Below, one piece after another: positions 12,400-13,315 of a stretch of DNA of 13,315 nt (its first letter is position 1; each line of letters begins with the position of its first letter). The translations under genes were made by a program, and so were the position numbers. The stretch is from positions 1-13,315 of the forward strand of contig JAHYJF010000073.1 in the NCBI GenBank assembly GCA_019428955.1. The letters are read 5' to 3'. The notes under the pieces are model-generated. The model searched no databases, was not told the origin of the DNA, and worked only from the letters and a program-made list of their open reading frames with translations. Origin of the DNA: Burkholderiaceae bacterium (lineage in GTDB: Bacteria; Pseudomonadota; Gammaproteobacteria; Burkholderiales; Burkholderiaceae_E).

Positions 12400-13315
12400 A
12401 TGGCACGTGCGCAAGGCGCGCGGGCGCAGATGGCGCTCGGCTTCGAGACTACGTATGGAACGCCGCCGGTTGGCGGCTTCACCAGGATGCCCTTCGCCAG
12501 CACCTCGCTGGGATCGGAGCAACCGCTGCTGAACAGCGAACTGCTGGGCTATGGCCGCGATCCGCTGGCCCCGATCAAGGACGCGGTGACGGCGGATGGC
12601 GATGTCGTGGTGCCGATCGATGCCGCGGGGTTCGGGTTCTGGCTCAAGGCGGCGTTTGGCGATCCGGTGACCACCGGTGCGGCGGCCCCCTACGCCCATG
12701 AGTTCCGTTCGGGCGCATGGACCCTGCCCTCGATGTCGATCGAGACCGCCATGCCCGAGGTGCCGCGCTATGCGATGTATTCCGGCTGCGTGCTGGATCA
12801 GCTGAGCTGGCAGGTGCAGCGATCTGGCCTGCTGACCGCCACCGCACGTCTTGTGGCGCAGGGCGAGACCATCGCCACCACAACCGCTGCAGGCACGCCT
12901 GCCGATCTGCCGCTCCGGCGCTTCGGCCATTTCAACGGGGCGATCAGCCGCAATGGCACGGCACTGGGCAATGTCGTTTCCGCCGAGATCACCTATGCCA
13001 ACAATCTCGACCGGATCGAGACCATTCGCAGCGACGGCAGGATCGACGGGGCCGACCCAAGCATCGCAGCACTCACGGGGCGCATCGAGGTCCGCTTTGC
13101 CGACAGCACGCTGGTGAGCCAGGCGATCAACGGCGATCCCGCCGAGATCAGCTTCGCCTATGTCCTGCCCACGGGCGAAGCCTTCACCTTCACCGTGCAC
13201 GCCGTCTATCTGCCCCGCCCCCGGATCGAGATTTCCGGACCGCAGGGCGTGCAGGCCACCTTCGACTGGCAAGCGGCGCACGACACCGTGGTGGGCCGAA
13301 TGTGCACCGCAACCC
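12400..13315 (+). CDS. Phage tail tube protein (gpV position), 3' end outside window
   Basis: The frame is open from ATG at 12400 to the right edge, giving 305 residues with no stop. An excellent ribosome site (ACAGGAGA) lies 5-6 bases before the ATG. The N-terminus MARAQGARAQMALGFETTYG is that of tail tube proteins in this prophage group, followed by beta-rich repeats (TADGDVVVPIDAAGFGFWLK, RYAMYSGCVLDQLSWQVQRSG, FNGAISRNGTALGNVVSAEI) and a C-terminal part FTVHAVYLPRPRIEISGP. It should polymerise into the tube of a non-contractile tail. Lambda gpV (246 aa) has the same place after U. Only a few residues are probably missing. Confidence 0.85.
   Translation, partial: MARAQGARAQMALGFETTYGTPPVGGFTRMPFASTSLGSEQPLLNSELLGYGRDPLAPIKDAVTADGDVVVPIDAAGFGFWLKAAFGDPVTTGAAAPYAHEFRSGAWTLPSMSIETAMPEVPRYAMYSGCVLDQLSWQVQRSGLLTATARLVAQGETIATTTAAGTPADLPLRRFGHFNGAISRNGTALGNVVSAEITYANNLDRIETIRSDGRIDGADPSIAALTGRIEVRFADSTLVSQAINGDPAEISFAYVLPTGEAFTFTVHAVYLPRPRIEISGPQGVQATFDWQAAHDTVVGRMCTAT

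Noticed and set aside
12331..13281. 316-aa open frame on the - strand over the tail tube gene
   Set aside because: The + strand frame has a perfect ribosome site, a tail tube-like N-terminus and correct synteny, so the opposite frame is a shadow.

Overview
The window is high-GC and reads as part of a prophage, or a prophage-derived region, in an alphaproteobacterium, most likely one of the Rhodobacterales (Paracoccus/Rhodobacter type). The reasons are the base composition, the lambda-type head module in the form common in that group, a DUF6441 gene in the neck region, and a DUF3489 gene beside the terminase. The host assignment is inferred from family resemblance alone.

Left part (1-1202, + strand): the C-terminal part of a beta-class DNA methyltransferase runs in from the left edge. 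A short stretch inside its frame resembles an IS21-type insertion sequence end. A PIN-domain nuclease-like gene follows. It is visibly less GC-rich than its surroundings and looks like cargo. Middle-left (1218-3091, - strand): six small, tightly spaced genes are transcribed leftward, ending in a DUF3489 protein that converges on the PIN gene. Two of the six, those starting at 2241 and 3091, are preceded by almost identical 44-bp leader sequences. A divergent, AT-richer gap of about 130 bp (3092-3219) separates this cluster from the late genes.

Right part (3220 to the right edge, + strand): a lambda-like morphogenesis operon in the lambda order. It has the small and large terminase subunits (Nu1/A), gpW head-tail joining protein, portal (B), S49 protease with a nested scaffold start (C/Nu3), decoration protein (D), major capsid protein (E), an FII-like connector, a DUF6441 protein in the position of gpZ, a tail-terminator-like protein in the position of gpU, and a tail tube protein in the position of gpV that runs off the right edge. 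Genes overlap or nearly touch (ATGA or longer overlaps), so translational coupling is likely. Products would package DNA into a procapsid, mature it and attach a non-contractile (siphovirus-type) tail.

The main departure from this layout is a RelE/ParE-type toxin with a ribbon-helix-helix antitoxin on the opposite strand at 11301-11863. It sits between the Z-position and U-position genes and splits the late operon. Nothing here demands an entirely new system. The best leads are this antisense toxin-antitoxin insertion, the lone PIN gene next to the interrupted-looking methyltransferase, and the duplicated leader in the small-gene cluster. No tRNA, rRNA or CRISPR array was seen.
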